Source: Stramonita haemastoma (taxonomy: Eukaryota; Mollusca; Gastropoda; Neogastropoda; Muricidae). Taken from it: a stretch of 64,000 bases of DNA. Shown here in pieces: positions 27,231 through 40,530 of the stretch. The notes below the pieces were generated by a model. That model did no database searches and was not told the origin of the DNA. It worked only from the letters and a program-made list of their open reading frames with translations. A program made the translations under genes and the position numbers. The stretch is from the NCBI GenBank assembly GCA_030674155.1, contig CM060334.1, forward strand, positions 17,776,541-17,840,540. Direction: 5' to 3'. The stretch's first letter is position 1, and every line of letters starts with the position of its first letter.

Positions 27231-30200
27231 ATTTGGTTTTCATGAATTACATTATCTGGCAGAGCAAAATCTGGAATAGGCTGACCACTCTCTCTCTCTC
27301 TCTCTTTCTGGGACTTTGTGTTGCTTTTGATAAAAGTTAGCCAGACAGCAAGAGATACAAAACTTGTTACAATTTCAAAAATGTAAGCAAGGGTTACTGT
27401 GAGCATGGTTATGCAGTATTGTCGAGTGATATTTAAACACTATTATGGAGACCCTTGCAGTTTTTGGTTTGGGCTGCCCAAATGTTTCCAATTTTTGTAA
27501 GGTTTGTTTTACTGTAAAATCTTGTATCTATTTTGTATCAGTGTGCCAGCTTTTGAACCATCCTAGCGGGTTTTGAATGAATTTTGAGGGGTTTGGATGC
27601 AGTGGAGAATGTTCTCATAGAACTTGCATGCAACTTTGTTTTGTATGAAGAAGCCTCAGGTTAGTTTATTGCTCTTTATCAGGCTTACTTAGTTAAAAAA
27701 TACATCATATACTTAATTGGGACTTCATATCACTTAAATCAAATTTTTGACTCTTACAGACAAGTCCGTATAGGATGCAGATCTACATTCAGATCATATT
27801 ACATGTGAAAAACAGAAAACAAAAATGATCAGGGCAATACCGTTTTAAAGAGAATTTTTTTATGCTAAGTGTACGATTAGCAAATGTGAAGTGTTTTTTA
27901 GTTTGATAATTCAGATCCTTCTTCATCACCCATCTTTTCCCCCAGGTCACTCTGTATTTCATTAGGTATGGATGCTGTGACTGTTGTGATCCTTGTGCTG
28001 AATAATGGATCAGAAAGCTACAGACGTATTCAGCTAAAATTCTCTCGGGGTGAAATTGGCTCTTTTCAACACTTACACATCTGTCCAACTTCATGCATGT
28101 ACAGCGCAAATTTGCAAGTTTTATTCTTTGGACTCCATCCTGTGGCTGGAAAGTTTGTCATACATTGTATTGAGAACTACTATTCTAATTAAAGTTTATT
28201 TAATCAGTGCTGGGGCAGTGCTCATTGCTCTGGAATTAAATCGTCAGTAGATCTCAATGGGGTTTAAAAGAAGAAGCGTCATATTATCCCTTTATATTTT
28301 TTTTCAAAGACACCATGCACAGCCTCAGCTGTAATTGAAAGGGTAAGGAATGATCATTAACCCTTTATACTGCCAATGAATTTAGAGTAAACTCATGACA
28401 TTTTGGGGGTTTCTGAATCAGACAGCATTTGTCAACAGCTGAGAATTTCCCATATTATGGTATCTTCAAAGTCAGACCTTTCCTGTCTCCTAGTATTACG
28501 AGTAGGAGACTGAAAGCCATAAAACCCAGGTTTGGATGGCCATTGAGTAACATAGCCGCCGCTCATCTCGTTTGGGGCATAAACGCAGCTTTGGCAGTGA
28601 AAAGTTATAGGGGCCTGCCCCTAAATCTCCTTTGTTGCTCATTAGTTTCTGCTCAGGTTGTTGGGTATAGATTTTTTTTTTGATTGTTAATTATGCTTTT
28701 ATTATTATCGATACCTTCTGAATTATGCTAGTAATATCATGTATATTCCATCTTTTGAATCTTTTTTTCAGGGGAGGGGGGGCGTCCTTTTCTTTGTCAT
28801 ACTGTTTTTTTTTTCTTTTTCTGCATTATGAATTCCAATCTATTGTCTTAAATTCTGTGTGCATATCTGTCAATAAGGTAACATTAGTTTCATTGGTTTG
28901 CCTCTGTATGGTGTGAATGGAATACAAGTTATTGTTACATGCACAGTTTTCAGGCTGAAACTTGTATGGAAGGACAAGAATATCTCCATGAAACATAAAA
29001 TGTGGCTCCTGCATGCACTGGTGTATATCATCATCGTCTTGTCTACATGCAAGACATAGACATAACAGTAGGTAAAGCAAGAAGAATTCAAGCCTTTGAA
29101 ATTGCAAGAGGCTAAACACCAGTTACTGAGCAAATCACTGGTTAGTAAGGGCTCCAGAACTCTGAATAATACTTGGGTCCATTCAAAGATATGTTGACAT
29201 TGGTTTAGTAAAGAAATACTTTGATATGACCATGCAACAAGATCCAATGGCCTTGGTTTAAAAATTCACAACCCCCCCCCCCCCCAGATAAGATGCAGTT
29301 TTAAGAGGGAGTCAAAGAGGTAGTTGGTAAAAAAAAAGAAAAATTAAATGGGTGGACAACATGGCAGAAGAGGTAGACCAGCTCTGAGCTATTGATAAGG
29401 TTTGATGCCACAGTAGGCATACATTTTTTCCCCAATCTTTTGTATGGGTGTTGGGGTTGATCACTCATCACTTGCAAGGTTTTTTTTAAACAACATAATC
29501 TTATCTCCTTTCGAAAGTAGTGTCTTCTTTCTAATTAACTTTTAGCATTCATGATTTGATCATTGTAAGGTTTACCTTTAAAAATTCACAAAGTTTTGCA
29601 AAATCTAAGTGCTTCTCACACAATTTTGGGGGATTTTATTGAATTCTTATATTGTGGTAGCACTTTGAAAAAATATTGTTTTTAAACAATACAGATTTAA
29701 TCTGATTGGGATGAATAGTCATGCTGTTAATTCTGTGTCAAAGTTGAAAGGTTTTAGAATAGGTTTAAGTTTTGTTCATTGTAATTATTTTGGGAATTTA
29801 TTTTCTGTGTGCCATGTACTGTGTTTATATGTTGGTCCAGTTTGTAAGTGCTAAGAGTTTGAAAATTTTGTTTAGCATTTTTTATTTCAAAGGTTAAGAA
29901 CATCAGCAAACACACTAGAAGGTGTAGTTGTTTTTTTTATCAGGTTGAAATTTTGTATAGCTGAGAAAATGTCAATTCCTACATTCTTTTTCACTCTGCT
30001 CACAATTTTGCAATGATTATAGAGGTGAACATTCTAAATACTATGTACAAATGCTTGTTTCTGTGTTTTTGTTTTGTTTTCTGTAATGGTTATGTGTGTG
30101 TGTGTGTGTGCATGCATGCACACACTTATATGTGTGCGCATGCTTCTGTGAGTGTGTCTGTAATGTGGCCTCAACATAAGCAGGTGAACTACACTCAGTA

Positions 30201-31229
30201 TGTGTGTGATCATATGCACAGTGTTATTAATAAAATATATATTTTTTTTTGTAGATAGACATGTAAATCACAGCTGAAAGAGAATCAAGATTTGCAACTA
30301 TTTGAGTATCACTGAAAGGGGAAAGGGTCTCCCTCAATGTGTAAACTGTGTAAACATTTTGCAACAAGCATGGGGTGGGAGGGTATGGTGTCCAGCAACT
30401 AATATAACCAGTGCAAGGCGATACAGGTTGATTATTTCAGGTATATCGATACCAAAATTTGTTGTTGTTTACAGTATAGTGTTGTTTTAAAGTGTTAATG
30501 TGCATTACATCTTGCCATCACTCTTTCTTAGCCCCCCACCCCCTTTTTTTTTTGTCCTTCATTAGGAAAAGTGACAGGTGGAAAAGTTAAGTGTGCAAGG
30601 GAGGGAGAGAGGGAGGGAAAAGAACAATCACTGCCCTGAGATTAAAAAAAAAAAATCAATTGAACGATACAGAATTGTTTGTGTTGCTTACCTTTGCGCT
30701 TGGGACCAAGTTTCCATTACTTAATTCCTCTAACCTTGCTTTGGAATTTTTTTTTTTTTTGGTGGTTTGGTTGTGCTTGAGTTATCTGCACCATAGTCTT
30801 CATCTTCTGTTTAGCTGCTTTTCCACAGAACACGTGTAGCTTGGATGGGACAGCTCAGATATTCTTTCCTGTGCTCTCTGTTTTTTTGTTTTTGTTTTTT
30901 TTTCAATAAAATTCAGCAAATGCAGTTTGTGTGTGGATATGTGTGTTTTCATAGTTATGACCAGCGATGGTACTTTGGCTGTTTCTAAAGGCTTATACCA
31001 CATTGCGACTGGTTGGGGAAATAAAATGTAGAAAATGAAGCGTTTTTTCTGACTTGTTTGTTCACACATAAAACATCTGCAGTATTTTTTTTTTTTTTTT
31101 TTTTTTTTTTGCCTGAGCATTAACCATTCCATGGAAAGTTTGATTGAAAGCTGAGCTCACCACAATAAAATAAAACACAAATAAATCTAGAATAAACCCT
31201 TGTCATTCATTGCTTCATTTCACTATGCT
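27231..31229. other. 4 kb without a supported gene
   Basis: AT-rich sequence with a short (TC) stretch near 27290, a C-run near 29272 and a (TG)n at about 30093-30110. There is a T-run of about 30 at about 31084-31110. The long minus-strand frames at 28826-29247 have no family features and are probably chance. Confidence 0.5.
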
Positions 31230-31233
31230 AATC

Positions 31234-31302
<69 letters not shown>
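31230..31302. repeat. (AT)n microsatellite
   Basis: About 70 bp of perfect AT. Confidence 0.95.
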
Positions 31303-31304
<2 letters not shown>

Positions 31305-32059
31305 TTTTTATTCTGACGTAGTCTTTTTTGTTGTGAACATTACAACTTAAAAGCAGCATATCTCAAGAGGAAGCAAGCATCTTCTATGATGATCTATGTT
31401 AGTGTAAACTTGTGTATCAATTTGGTGTACACATTACAACTTACAGCACCATATTTCAGAGGAAAGGAGTGTTTGTTCTATATAATAATCTGTATCAGTA
31501 AAAACCTGTCTATCAATTTTGGCAACTTCATGTGGTATCCGGACAAATCACCTGTCCATATTGTGAGGAGATGTCGATAATAAACCGGTGTGTATTGTTT
31601 TTGGAGTTTTTGAATCATTCATTGCCTGCATGATTCTCCTTTAGGAAAATTCTTCAAGGCGTGGAAATGACGCATCCTGTCCCATGAATTGTGGAAGAAC
31701 AGGATTTGGTTGAGAGGAGAAACCCGAGGCAATACTGAAGGAATTTTATCATCAAATCGATGTCTCGCCGCTGTTACAGCAAGTGATAAACCTGGAGCTG
31801 TAAGAAAGATGAGACGTTCCTTCCAGCATGACTGATTGAGGCAATGCCTATGCTGTGCTACATGAAAGAAATCTGTGAAGATCTTAACCACACAGTGCAA
31901 AAACATGGAGGGAGGGCATTTTTTTGTCAGAGGCTTTGCAAATGTTAACAGTTAACTGTTCGGTTTTTGACTGTCATAAGGCTTCTGATGATTGTTGTTT
32001 TGTTAAATTGTGGTCATGCATTTTATTTGCTTCAGGATACATTTATTTGGCTTCAGGAT

Positions 32060-32210
32060 AAAAAGTGGCAAGATGGTTTGGATGTTCACCTGCCAAACAA
32101 GTAAACTTTGAGGTTCTGGATTCTCATATCATTCATGTTCACTTGCTGAAAGGCTGTTGAGCACCTGACCAGTCAGATCCAATTCATCTGACTTTGGCAT
32201 GGGAGAGAAT
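32060..32210 (+). mobile_element. SINE family A, 5' fragment
   Basis: Matches the heads at 39.2 and 42.3 kb: GGCAAGATGG, GATGTTCACCTGCC, AAACTTTGAGGTTCTGG and ATTCTCATATC. The body is not continued here. Confidence 0.65.
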
Positions 32211-32574
32211 TGTATTTTTAAGTCTTTTTAAGTCTTTCTGGGGAAAAAAAGGCAGGAGAATGGACAAGAAGGCAGAAAAAAGACTAGAAGGAGGTTACAG
32301 GAAGAAGAGGAACAAGGCAGGAAACAAAGAGGGGGAATAGAAAAGAGGAAATTCTAGCACAGAATTTCCAGTTGTTGTTGATGTTATAGTCCCATCCAGA
32401 AGTTACTCCAATTTAGGGACTGTAGACAGAAGCCAGAAAGTTGGAAGGTCTCCCACTTCAGCACCTCAGGCCACCCCAAAAATAGAACAGTTCTGTTGAA
32501 GCAACAAGAGAGAACGGCCCTCATGCACCGCAGTGCCGCTGGGAATTTCCAGAAGGTGGTGATGCTATGTATAC

Positions 32575-32930
32575 GACAGGCCCTAGAATCTCTACAGGAA
32601 TAGTTCTGGATTCAATTCCCCAGCCTAGCCCTTTCTGCCCAGTTTGATGGGAAAATCTAACTGGTTGTCAAGTCTTTCAGAGGAGACTAAACTAGGCGAA
32701 CCTGTGTGCTTATGAACTTGTGCATGTCAAATGAACCTATGACATTTGAAAGTTGAAAAGAGCAGTTAGATAACCTCCTGACTGTCAAGGCAAAATTGGT
32801 AGGATCAGATCCTAAAAGTCTGAATGCAGGTACCCTTATTTGAGGGGGGGGGGGGGATGGTAGCATATACAAAAATCTCACCATTAGTGAACCTCGGTGC
32901 TCTGGCCGAGGAACAAAAAAAGAGAAAAGA
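32575..32930 (+). mobile_element. SINE family A copy, tail type 1
   Basis: A box-B-like GGATTCAATTCC is followed by CCCAGTTTGATGGGAAAATC and GTCTTTCAGAGGAGACTAAA. It ends with a G-run, GCATATACAAAAATCTCACC, ATTAGTGAACC and CTCTGGCCGAGGAACAAAAA. The same end is found at about 39640, 42830 and 51640. It is diverged in the middle. Confidence 0.7.
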
Positions 32931-33000
32931 AATAGCATCTCTTGACAACTCCCTTTCCTCTCTGTTTCTGTCTCATTTATGTTTGGGAGTGTGAACCACT

Positions 33001-33019
33001 GTGTGTATGTGTGTGTGTG

Positions 33020-33056
<37 letters not shown>
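33001..33056. repeat. (TG)n microsatellite
   Basis: About 50 bp of near-perfect TG starting within TGTGTATGTG. Confidence 0.9.
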
Positions 33057-33058
<2 letters not shown>

Positions 33059-33467
33059 CACGAGACTGCTAGTGCTAGTATGCGAGCAATGCTTGTGTAT
33101 TATTTTTATTTTATATGTGGATGTTTGTATGTGTGTGCATGCAGTATTGTTTTCTGTACATTTTAAAAATATTTTTATTAGTTACAGTGTATAATATGGA
33201 TGTTTGTACTCATGTAATTGTTTTCTCTGTGCATTTTCTGCTTGTTTTAGTATGTGAGAGCGTGTGTATGTTTTTTTGTCTGTTATAGTGTGTGTCCGTG
33301 CAGGCATTTGTTTTTGTTAATCCTCTCAGTAGGAGTGTGTGTGTGTGGACAATTGTTTTCTGTAATTTCCCTCTTTGTGTGTGTGTGTTTGCTATAAGTG
33401 GGGTTTTTTAATGTTTTTTTTATTTTATTAAAATATGTTTTGTTTTTTTAAATTCTATTCTTTTGTT

Positions 33468-33685
33468 CTAAGGATAATGGAATAAGCACACCAGTCCCTT
33501 TTTTTCCCCATCCACTCCCAAGTGTGTATGCAGCTTTGTAAATTTTGTCATCTTTTCCTATCGGCACACAATGGCCTGCTCTTCTGAAAAGCAGAACAAG
33601 TTTTAACATGTCTGCAAGATGTTCTGTATGCGTTCACACAGGTGACTTCAGTTTATAGTCTCATCTGAAGGATGAGAGAGAGAGT
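33468..33685 (-). mobile_element. SINE family A copy, tail type 2, reversed
   Basis: On the + strand it begins AAGGATAATGGAATAAGCAC. It runs through TTTGTAAATTTTGTCATC, GGCACACAATGGCCTGCTC and ACATGTCTGCAAGATGTTCT, and ends AGTTTATAGTCTCATCTGAA. It is nearly colinear with 43636-43850 and 49273-49535. Confidence 0.75.
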
Positions 33686-36600
33686 GAGTGTGTTTAGGGA
33701 CTATTTTCTGTACATTTTCTTACAATAAAGTGTAACCCTCTACATACCTAGAGGTCTCCCTCAAATTCAAATTTTCATGTTATGTTCTCACTAGGCTCTG
33801 TCAGGAAAGAGCAAGAGACCATTTTCTGGGCATGGAGGCAAGTTTCCAGGTTTTCAATATTGCTGCAGAACAACAAACCAGTGTGACTGACATCATCTGC
33901 TCGTTGGTGTTGCAATTTTTATTCAGCACCGGGTAGGTAATGTTCACATGAGGTTTTAGCTATGTGCAGCGGTTTACTAAGCATTAGCTATGTGCAGTGG
34001 TTTGCTAAGCATTGTTGGATATATCCACTATTGAAATCTGTTGTCGTTTTTAATTTAACCCACCCTTGCTAATGGTCATGGTTTGCAGCAAACTATAATT
34101 CAAGCACAGTTATGTGTTAATGTCTCAGACCAGAGCTGAAGGTATCAAGTAATTTTCACAGGAAAAAACCCAGTCAGTAATAAATGTAAAGTGATATTGA
34201 ACAGGAAGAAAAACTTCCATGAACTAGATTTTGAAGGGAAAAAAAAAAAGCCTGTTAATGGCAGATTCAAAGTTCTTCATACAGTATAATTTCTGCCTGA
34301 ACAAAAGAAGAAACCCAAGTGAGAGAGAGCCTAGGAAGAGAGAAGGTCAAGTACAGAAATGTTGTCTGCCAAGTATAATTTGCTTTCTCTCCGGTAAAGA
34401 TGCTTAGTTAGGAGAATCATACATGTATTCCAAACACTTTTTTTTCCTTTTTGAAACAATTTTTTGTTTATCTCCTCTTGATAATCTGATTCTATAGTCT
34501 GCAGTTGACAGCATCATCAAGTGAACTCTAGCTTCTTAGCTTGTCAAAAATATTAAATTTTTGTGGCTTCTGTTTTGTTTCGTTTCCTTCGGTGTGCACC
34601 AGCAGTTCCTAGGAAAGAAAATTTTCATTGCAATAGGTGTACTGATTTTTTACTTGTTCTCAACTTGGATCCGGTTGTTTTTCATCTAGATAAACAAAAA
34701 AGATGAATGCCACAAAAGCATTATGCACATAAGTAATGCTTATTACGGTAAGCTGTTTCTGGTGGGCTAGAAGCCCGACACCACACACACACACAAAATC
34801 AGCTACGCATAAAAAGTCTGTTAGCCCACCCCTCTAATAAAAACTGTGCAGATTTATTCACCATCTTAAAAGCTGTAAAAAAGCAAAAAAAGACTGATGT
34901 CTTTGATGTCTGAAAATAGTTCATTTCAAATATCTGTCCGTTGACCAAAACAGTCCAACAGTCATTCATTGACAGACTTGTACATAATTCTGTTATTTTT
35001 CCATCTTTGTAAAGTTTGGAATGCAAACAAATGATGGGGGATAAATGACTATGCCAAAAACTTCTGGTCTTTTCAGGAAAAAAACATTCATTTTGTGTGG
35101 TAGAAGAATCAGTTGGGATCCATTTTCGTCCATCCCTTTGAAGATAGAATTCAAGTAGCATGATGTATTGGTGCATATTTTAATGATCACTCACTATCTT
35201 TCTTTTGCAATATACCCAGCATTTAAGGATAAATTTACATGTGCAGATTCAATCTGGCCTGGATGGGAAAACCCAGCACATGGCTGCCTTGAGGTAAAAA
35301 CTAAACACTACAAATCTCTCTCTCTCTCCCTCTCTCTCTCTCTCACCCTCTCTCTCTCACTCACACACACACACACAACACACACACCACTTGACTGTGT
35401 ATAAAACACGGCACACTGAAAATGAACTGCTGAAGAAAACGTTTATTTCCATTCTCACTTGCAGCAGAAAGAAGTGTGAATGCAATATAAAACATCATCT
35501 CACCCTCTGTCCGGTCTGTCTTGCACTGAGACATGATGACAAGACTCCAAAGAGGGTGAACCTTCTAACACCATCACCTTCTCTTAAATCCACTTGAACT
35601 GATGACACAGAGAAGGGAGCTCTTGTTAGAAACTGTTAGCGATTTGTACAAAAGTTTTAACTGCAGCAAACACCAAGCCAGATTCTGATAACGTTGCTGA
35701 TCTCCACAATACGATGTCCGAGAATTTTCAACCTGTCAGATACAACTTAAGTTTTAACGATGATAGTCTGCTGCTGTTTCTGTGATGAAATGGAAACAAA
35801 CGGGACAGATGATGACACAAACAGACGAACAATCAAAAACGACAAACATGCGAATGACCACCTCCAAAAAAAAACCACTGGAAGAACATGTTCAGTCACA
35901 AAATTTTCACAAGCCAAATTAAACAGTAAACAGTTAAACATACATGAAAGTCTAGGTTAAAATTGTGGGAACATGAATGACATTATCACTTAAGGGTGGC
36001 TTAGTGGAGAACTAACTTTCTATTGATACCCCCTCACCACAGATGATGATGATATGAAGTTTTGTGTTTTCAGAAACAATTCAAATCAGACATAAGTACT
36101 TGGATACCTTTTAATCATAAACTCGAGTCCTTTGTTCAATCAGACTGAATCGGGAGTCAAAGAAAATGTTTGGCATCAACTAGAGGACAAAGACCCCCCC
36201 ACCCCCCCATCCAAAACATCTCCATCATGTGAGAGCTCTCTCTAGATCTGAATGAATTACAAATCACCTTAGTTCAATATAATGCTGTACATGTTTTGGG
36301 AAAATATACAAGGGAAGTAGTACAGCATATACTGCTTTCAAGACCAATGGAAATAACTTAAATAAGCTTGCCTAATAAAATGCAATTTTAATTGTTTGCC
36401 TTAATCACACAACATCCTTGCACTTCAGAGAATTCAAACGGTGCTGTCTAAACTGTACATGTTTGAGTGAATTCACAATTGCTTTAAAAACTTTGTTAGC
36501 TAAGAAGAAAACTAAAAACCTCTGTTAATACTGGGTGATGCAATTTTCTGATCCTTATACATGGGTGATACCAGTTTGATCTCCATTTTCTTCATTATCT

Positions 36601-36958
36601 TACCATAACCATGACCTGCCTCTTGTTTGAAAACTCAGATGGAACACCAACTTCAGGCTTTGTTTGTCTTATGACTTTCTAAAACAATCAATCCGCAGCC
36701 CTCATTCTGACTTGGGTCAGGAGCTTGCAACCTATGCAGTTCATTCCACTGTGGTGGGGTTAGCCGACAAATGACTGAAGGGAAGAGCTGAAAACTGGGA
36801 GACAAAGACCCTGACCAGAGGAGCAGAGCAAAGCAAAGCAGTAGTTCCAGCATGTGGTATGGAGCACAGTGACGAGGGGTGATGGCAGACGATGACGATG
36901 GGTGATATGGACATGCAGAAGACGGGAGGTGGTCATGAAGCGAGGGACCCCCTGCATG
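33686..36958. other. SERF 3' flank and intergenic sequence
   Basis: Contains a (TC)n/(AC)n tract at about 35316-35392 and otherwise ordinary AT-rich sequence. The SERF 3' UTR should begin at 36958 and run downward. A reversed AATAAA (TTTATT) is visible near 35440 and another near 34855, so the end is unclear. The 125-codon minus-strand frame at 34799-35176 has no recognisable features. Confidence 0.45.
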
Positions 36959-37037
36959 TCATTGGTCGGCCCCTCCTGTCGCCCCTTGAGGGTCACCTTC
37001 CTTCTTCAGCTGCTTTTCACGCATGATGGCAGCATCT
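36959..37037 (-). CDS. SERF2: SERF family protein, exon 3 (C terminus)
   Basis: On the minus strand, acceptor TGTGTGTGCAG is followed by A, which completes Arg. It then reads DAAIMREKQLKKEGDPQGAT followed by GGADQ and TGA. The IM.(E/Q)KQ.K motif matches the conserved C-terminal part of SERF1/SERF2 (EIMQQKQKKANEK in human). The acceptor sits directly against a (CA)n tract, at 37041-37066 on the + strand, which supplies the TG-rich upstream region. See the exon 1 and exon 2 entries for the rest. Confidence 0.9.
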
Positions 37038-37429
37038 CTGCACACACACACACACACACACACACAGCAGTCCACACTGAACATGTGTACATGTAGTACA
37101 AACATACATTCTCTCAGTTCTAGCTAGTTTGCAAACAAGCAACTATCATTCACCATTAGTCTTTTGTCCTTTTGATTATTTTACATTATGTTTATTCTAG
37201 TATATGTTCTTATCAAAAAATGAGATACAGTTACAGTTTTTTGGAGAAAAGCCCACACATTTAGAGCCCCTCCCCCAAAAAAAACAACAACAACCCAACA
37301 AACCCAACCAAAAATAAAAAAAAAACAAAAAAACAACCAAACCCCCCCACCTTTGAATTAAACTTTTTTAAAAAATATATGACAGTAATAGAATATTGAA
37401 TAGTTAATACTAAAAAAACCCCACCATTT

Positions 37430-37705
37430 TTAAAGTATAATGAACTCCCCCAAAAACTTTTTTTTTTTTTTTTGGGGGGGGGGGGGGGGGATAATTTTGA
37501 TGTTACAATGTTCCAATATTGAAGAAGACTTTAATTACACAATGCTTCTACATGTAAGTTTCTACTAAAAAAAAAAAAAAAATTATAAAAAATTAAAAGT
37601 ATAATGAACCCCCCACAACAATTTTTTTTTTTTTGGGGGGGGGGGGGGGATAATTTTGATGATACAATGTTCCAATATTGAAGAAGACTTTAATTACACA
37701 GTCAA
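37430..37705. repeat. Tandem duplication with poly-T/poly-G core in SERF intron 2
   Basis: Two copies about 165 bp apart share AAAGTATAATGAAC, a C-rich stretch, a T-run joined directly to a G-run of about 15, then ATAATTTTGATG. They continue ACAATGTTCCAATATTGAAG and AAGACTTTAATTACACA. The copies are nearly identical outside the homopolymers, so the duplication is recent. Confidence 0.85.
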
Positions 37706-37910
37706 TGGCCACAATTTCCACAATGACCAGAGGGGTAATGCTGTAGCCTATATCATGGCAGTATTTCATTATTTGTGACCATGCTCCTGATAGTAAAAGT
37801 AACCCCCCTAAAACAAAAACAAAAAATTAACAAACAAAACAAAAAACTAGTACTTACTAACTTAGTGACTAAGTCATACCAATTATAGTTCACACACAAA
37901 AGCAACATAC

Positions 37911-38034
37911 CTTTCTCGTCGTTCCTCGAGCTTTTTTCCTGCATTCCCTCCTTTCTTGGAAGAATCTTTCTTCTTGTCTATTTCTTTCTGCTTCTTCTGG
38001 GCCTTTTCCCTGGCCTTCTCGCGCTGGTTACCAC
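37911..38034 (-). CDS. SERF2: SERF family protein, exon 2 (basic core)
   Basis: A 124-nt exon on the minus strand with acceptor TATGTTAG and donor AAAG|GTATGT. GT completes Arg3; then 40 codons read GNQREKAREKAQKKQKEIDK, KKDSSKKGGNAGKKLEERRE, and AG starts the next Arg. The opening RGNQRE is the hallmark of the small EDRK-rich factor family (human SERF2 starts MTRGNQRELARQKN). These are short, highly charged, largely disordered proteins of nucleus and cytosol. MOAG-4/SERF proteins promote amyloid aggregation of other proteins in worm and human cell models. The full protein is 69 residues, slightly longer than human SERF2. Confidence 0.95.
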
Positions 38035-38867
38035 CTAACATACACACACAAATAACCTGCTTACTGCTTTCATACAATCACATCATACATTCATACCCAT
38101 ACTCATAGGCTTTAAAAATCTATGTCACTGTCAGTATGTGGCATCCTTACAAACAATTCCAAACTGCTCTGTGCACACGCATAGAAACCTTACAACATTG
38201 AGTAATGAGTACCTGTACCTGTACCTTTTCCCTTTTGAAAAAAATAATAAAGGCATTGCTGCTCTGTCATCTATGCTCTGCCTATACACAAATGCACACA
38301 ATTTTGTGTGTGCAAGATGATGTTCTGCATGCATTCTTAATCTTATAACTTTACACAAACACACAGACACAAAGAGAGAAGAGGAAAGAGAGAGGGAGAG
38401 AAATGACTCCATCCAAAAATACTCCATTGACATTGTGACACTGTACTCTCCTATACATGCACACAAATGCACACAAAATAATTTGGCGTACATTAAAGAT
38501 CTACAAATTCTGTCTCCAAAATTGCTGTTGGAAGTCTTTCTTCATAGACATAGCAGACATGCCAATGGTTTGATACAATTGAAAAAGATAGAGGGAGAAA
38601 AGAGTGCATCACTACACCATCCACGAAATCTTATACACCATTTTGCAAATGGCACACTTAGACTTAGAGGCACATTCTTCTGCTGTTCTAGTATAATATT
38701 AATTTACTAGTAATATTACCACATCCCTGCCCTCTTCCCCGTTTCCTCCACCATAAGCTCACAAATATGTTAAAAAAAACTCTGTAGACACACAATCTTG
38801 GTAATTTGTTCTCTGTCTCCCTCTCTCTCATGAGTCACACACACACACAGTGTGCACCACACAACAC

Positions 38868-38871
<4 letters not shown>

Positions 38872-38920
<49 letters not shown>
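38872..38920. repeat. (CA)n microsatellite
   Basis: About 48 bp of CA, preceded by interrupted CACACCACA units. Confidence 0.9.
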
Positions 38921-38923
<3 letters not shown>

Positions 38924-39171
38924 GAAAAAGAAAGGGAGAGAAATGACACCACATCCAAAAATATAATTTATGTGACACTGTACTGTCTCAGTCTCTGCTG
39001 TTTTCTTGATGTAAAGTAACTAGAAAGCCCTTGGAATTAAAAAACCAAACCAAACCAGCAGATCTAAATGTTAAACTATAATGTATCAGAAAACAAGTAG
39101 ACCTAACTGAAGAAAAATATCACACACATTAAGTCATTATATACTGCAATTACAGTAGGCAAGGAAGAAAG

Positions 39172-39640
39172 GTGGCGGCAGGATGGCTGAGACATTCACC
39201 TGCCTACCAAATTCAATAAACTATGACATTCTGGGTTTGATTACCAGCCTTGTCCTTTCTTTCCAGTTTGACAAGAAAATCAAACTTAATGTCAGTTTCC
39301 AATAAAACTAAGGCTCTGTGTAACTATTTAGATTAAGAATGCATGCAGAACATCATCTTGCCCACACATTAAAAACCCGTTCCACCTTTCACAAGTGTAG
39401 GCTATTTTGTACCGGAAGAAATGGATTGTTGGATGTGATTTTTTTTTTAATGCATGCTCACAGGTGTGAAGTTTAGACACCACCCTGAAAGTCACAATGT
39501 GGCTACCCAAACGGTGTGTGGGCGTGGGAGTGGGCGTGGGGGGTTGGGGGCAGTTGCATACACTTTTATATAATATATATAATGCAAAAACCTCACCATT
39601 GGTGAACCTGGAGCTCTACTCATCAAGCCAAGGAACAACA
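39172..39640 (+). mobile_element. SINE family A, near full length, tail type 1
   Basis: Head GGCAGGATGGCTGAGACATT then CACCTGCC, and box-B-like TTCTGGGTTTGATTACC. Then TTTCCAGTTTGACAAGAAAA, CATCTTGCCCACACATTAAA, CCCGTTCCACCTTT and AAGTTTAGACACCACCCTGA. It ends TTGCATACAC, CTCACCATTGGTGAACC and GGAACAACAAAAAA. It lies in SERF intron 1, antisense to the gene. Confidence 0.8.
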
Positions 39641-40377
39641 AAAAATGGCAAATTGATAAGGGCATAATTATATGCCCATTTCCAAACGTTTCTGTATACC
39701 TGTATCATATTTCCTATAACAGTTGACTTACAAATATCACCTGATCACAGAGAAAAAATTCCATTAAATAATGAAATTATGCCTACCAGCACTGCAGCAG
39801 CACTGTATAGGCCTACATATCTATCACTTATGTTTTGCTGTACTGTACCCAGGAATGCATTTAAATTCCATGTTTTGAATATAATGTAAATTTGCCTACA
39901 CTGTACAGAATGAATAATTAAAATCAAAACATGAACACATCTATGCATCACCATTTCCGCCATTTGAAGTTAAGTTCAAGACCTGTTGAACTAGGCTACT
40001 ACTTAGACTAAGGCCTATTTTGTAGGCCTGCTTATTGTTTCCGATCGGGGGGGATAGCTGAAGTAATTGGATGGGCGTGAGCTCACGGTCTTCACGTTAG
40101 CAATTATGATTTACATCACAATTCACATACTGGACCTGCTTTAGTCTCGGCATAGTACTATCGAGCATAAAATAGTCAGTCTCTTTCACGAAAGATGGAT
40201 GATTAAACAGGTTTGTTGTTGACAAATTTAAAAACATGCAAAATGACATTACGAATTCGCACACGGGATAGTAGGGTGTGGTTTAATCTGAAATACGGCA
40301 TTCACTATTTGGAGGACGGAAACACACGAGGAAACATTGAAACCAACAACTATGATCACTTTATGGTTTTAGTTTTA

Positions 40378-40398
40378 CACTGACCGAGTCGGTCAGTG
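40378..40398. repeat. Perfect 10-bp inverted repeat
   Basis: CACTGACCGA and TCGGTCAGTG flank a single G. Function unknown. It lies 130 bp inside SERF intron 1, just downstream of the start exon. Confidence 0.9.
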
Positions 40399-40530
40399 AG
40401 GCACCAGCAGAAACAACAAAAACTATTCTGTATTCATCTCAGTAACTGCAGTACAATCCCGTTATAAGCAAGGTTAACCTTACAAATGATTAGGTCTCCA
40501 ATACTGATAATTTCTTGAAGGAAAACTTAC

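Larger units (their letters stand above)
38035..40530 (-). other. SERF intron 1
   Basis: A 2.5-kb intron between the seven coding bases of exon 1 and exon 2. It holds a (CA)n tract at about 38872-38920, a full-length family A SINE (39172-39640) and a perfect hairpin at 40378-40398. The open frames here are not supported. Confidence 0.7.

Noticed and set aside
28826..29247. Overlapping minus-strand frames of 97 and 125 codons
   Set aside because: Cys/Ser/Leu-rich with no domain pattern and no splice context; consistent with chance in this composition.
30013..30258. Small Cys-rich secreted-looking peptide
   Set aside because: The cysteines come from a short (TG)n tract; no signal peptide cleavage context or conserved pattern.
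31619..31906. 95-codon minus-strand frame, considered as a transposase relic
   Set aside because: Neither strand gave a motif order I recognise. Left as unassigned sequence.
34799..35176. 125-codon minus-strand frame
   Set aside because: No recognisable motif and no compositional contrast. It may lie in SERF 3' flank.
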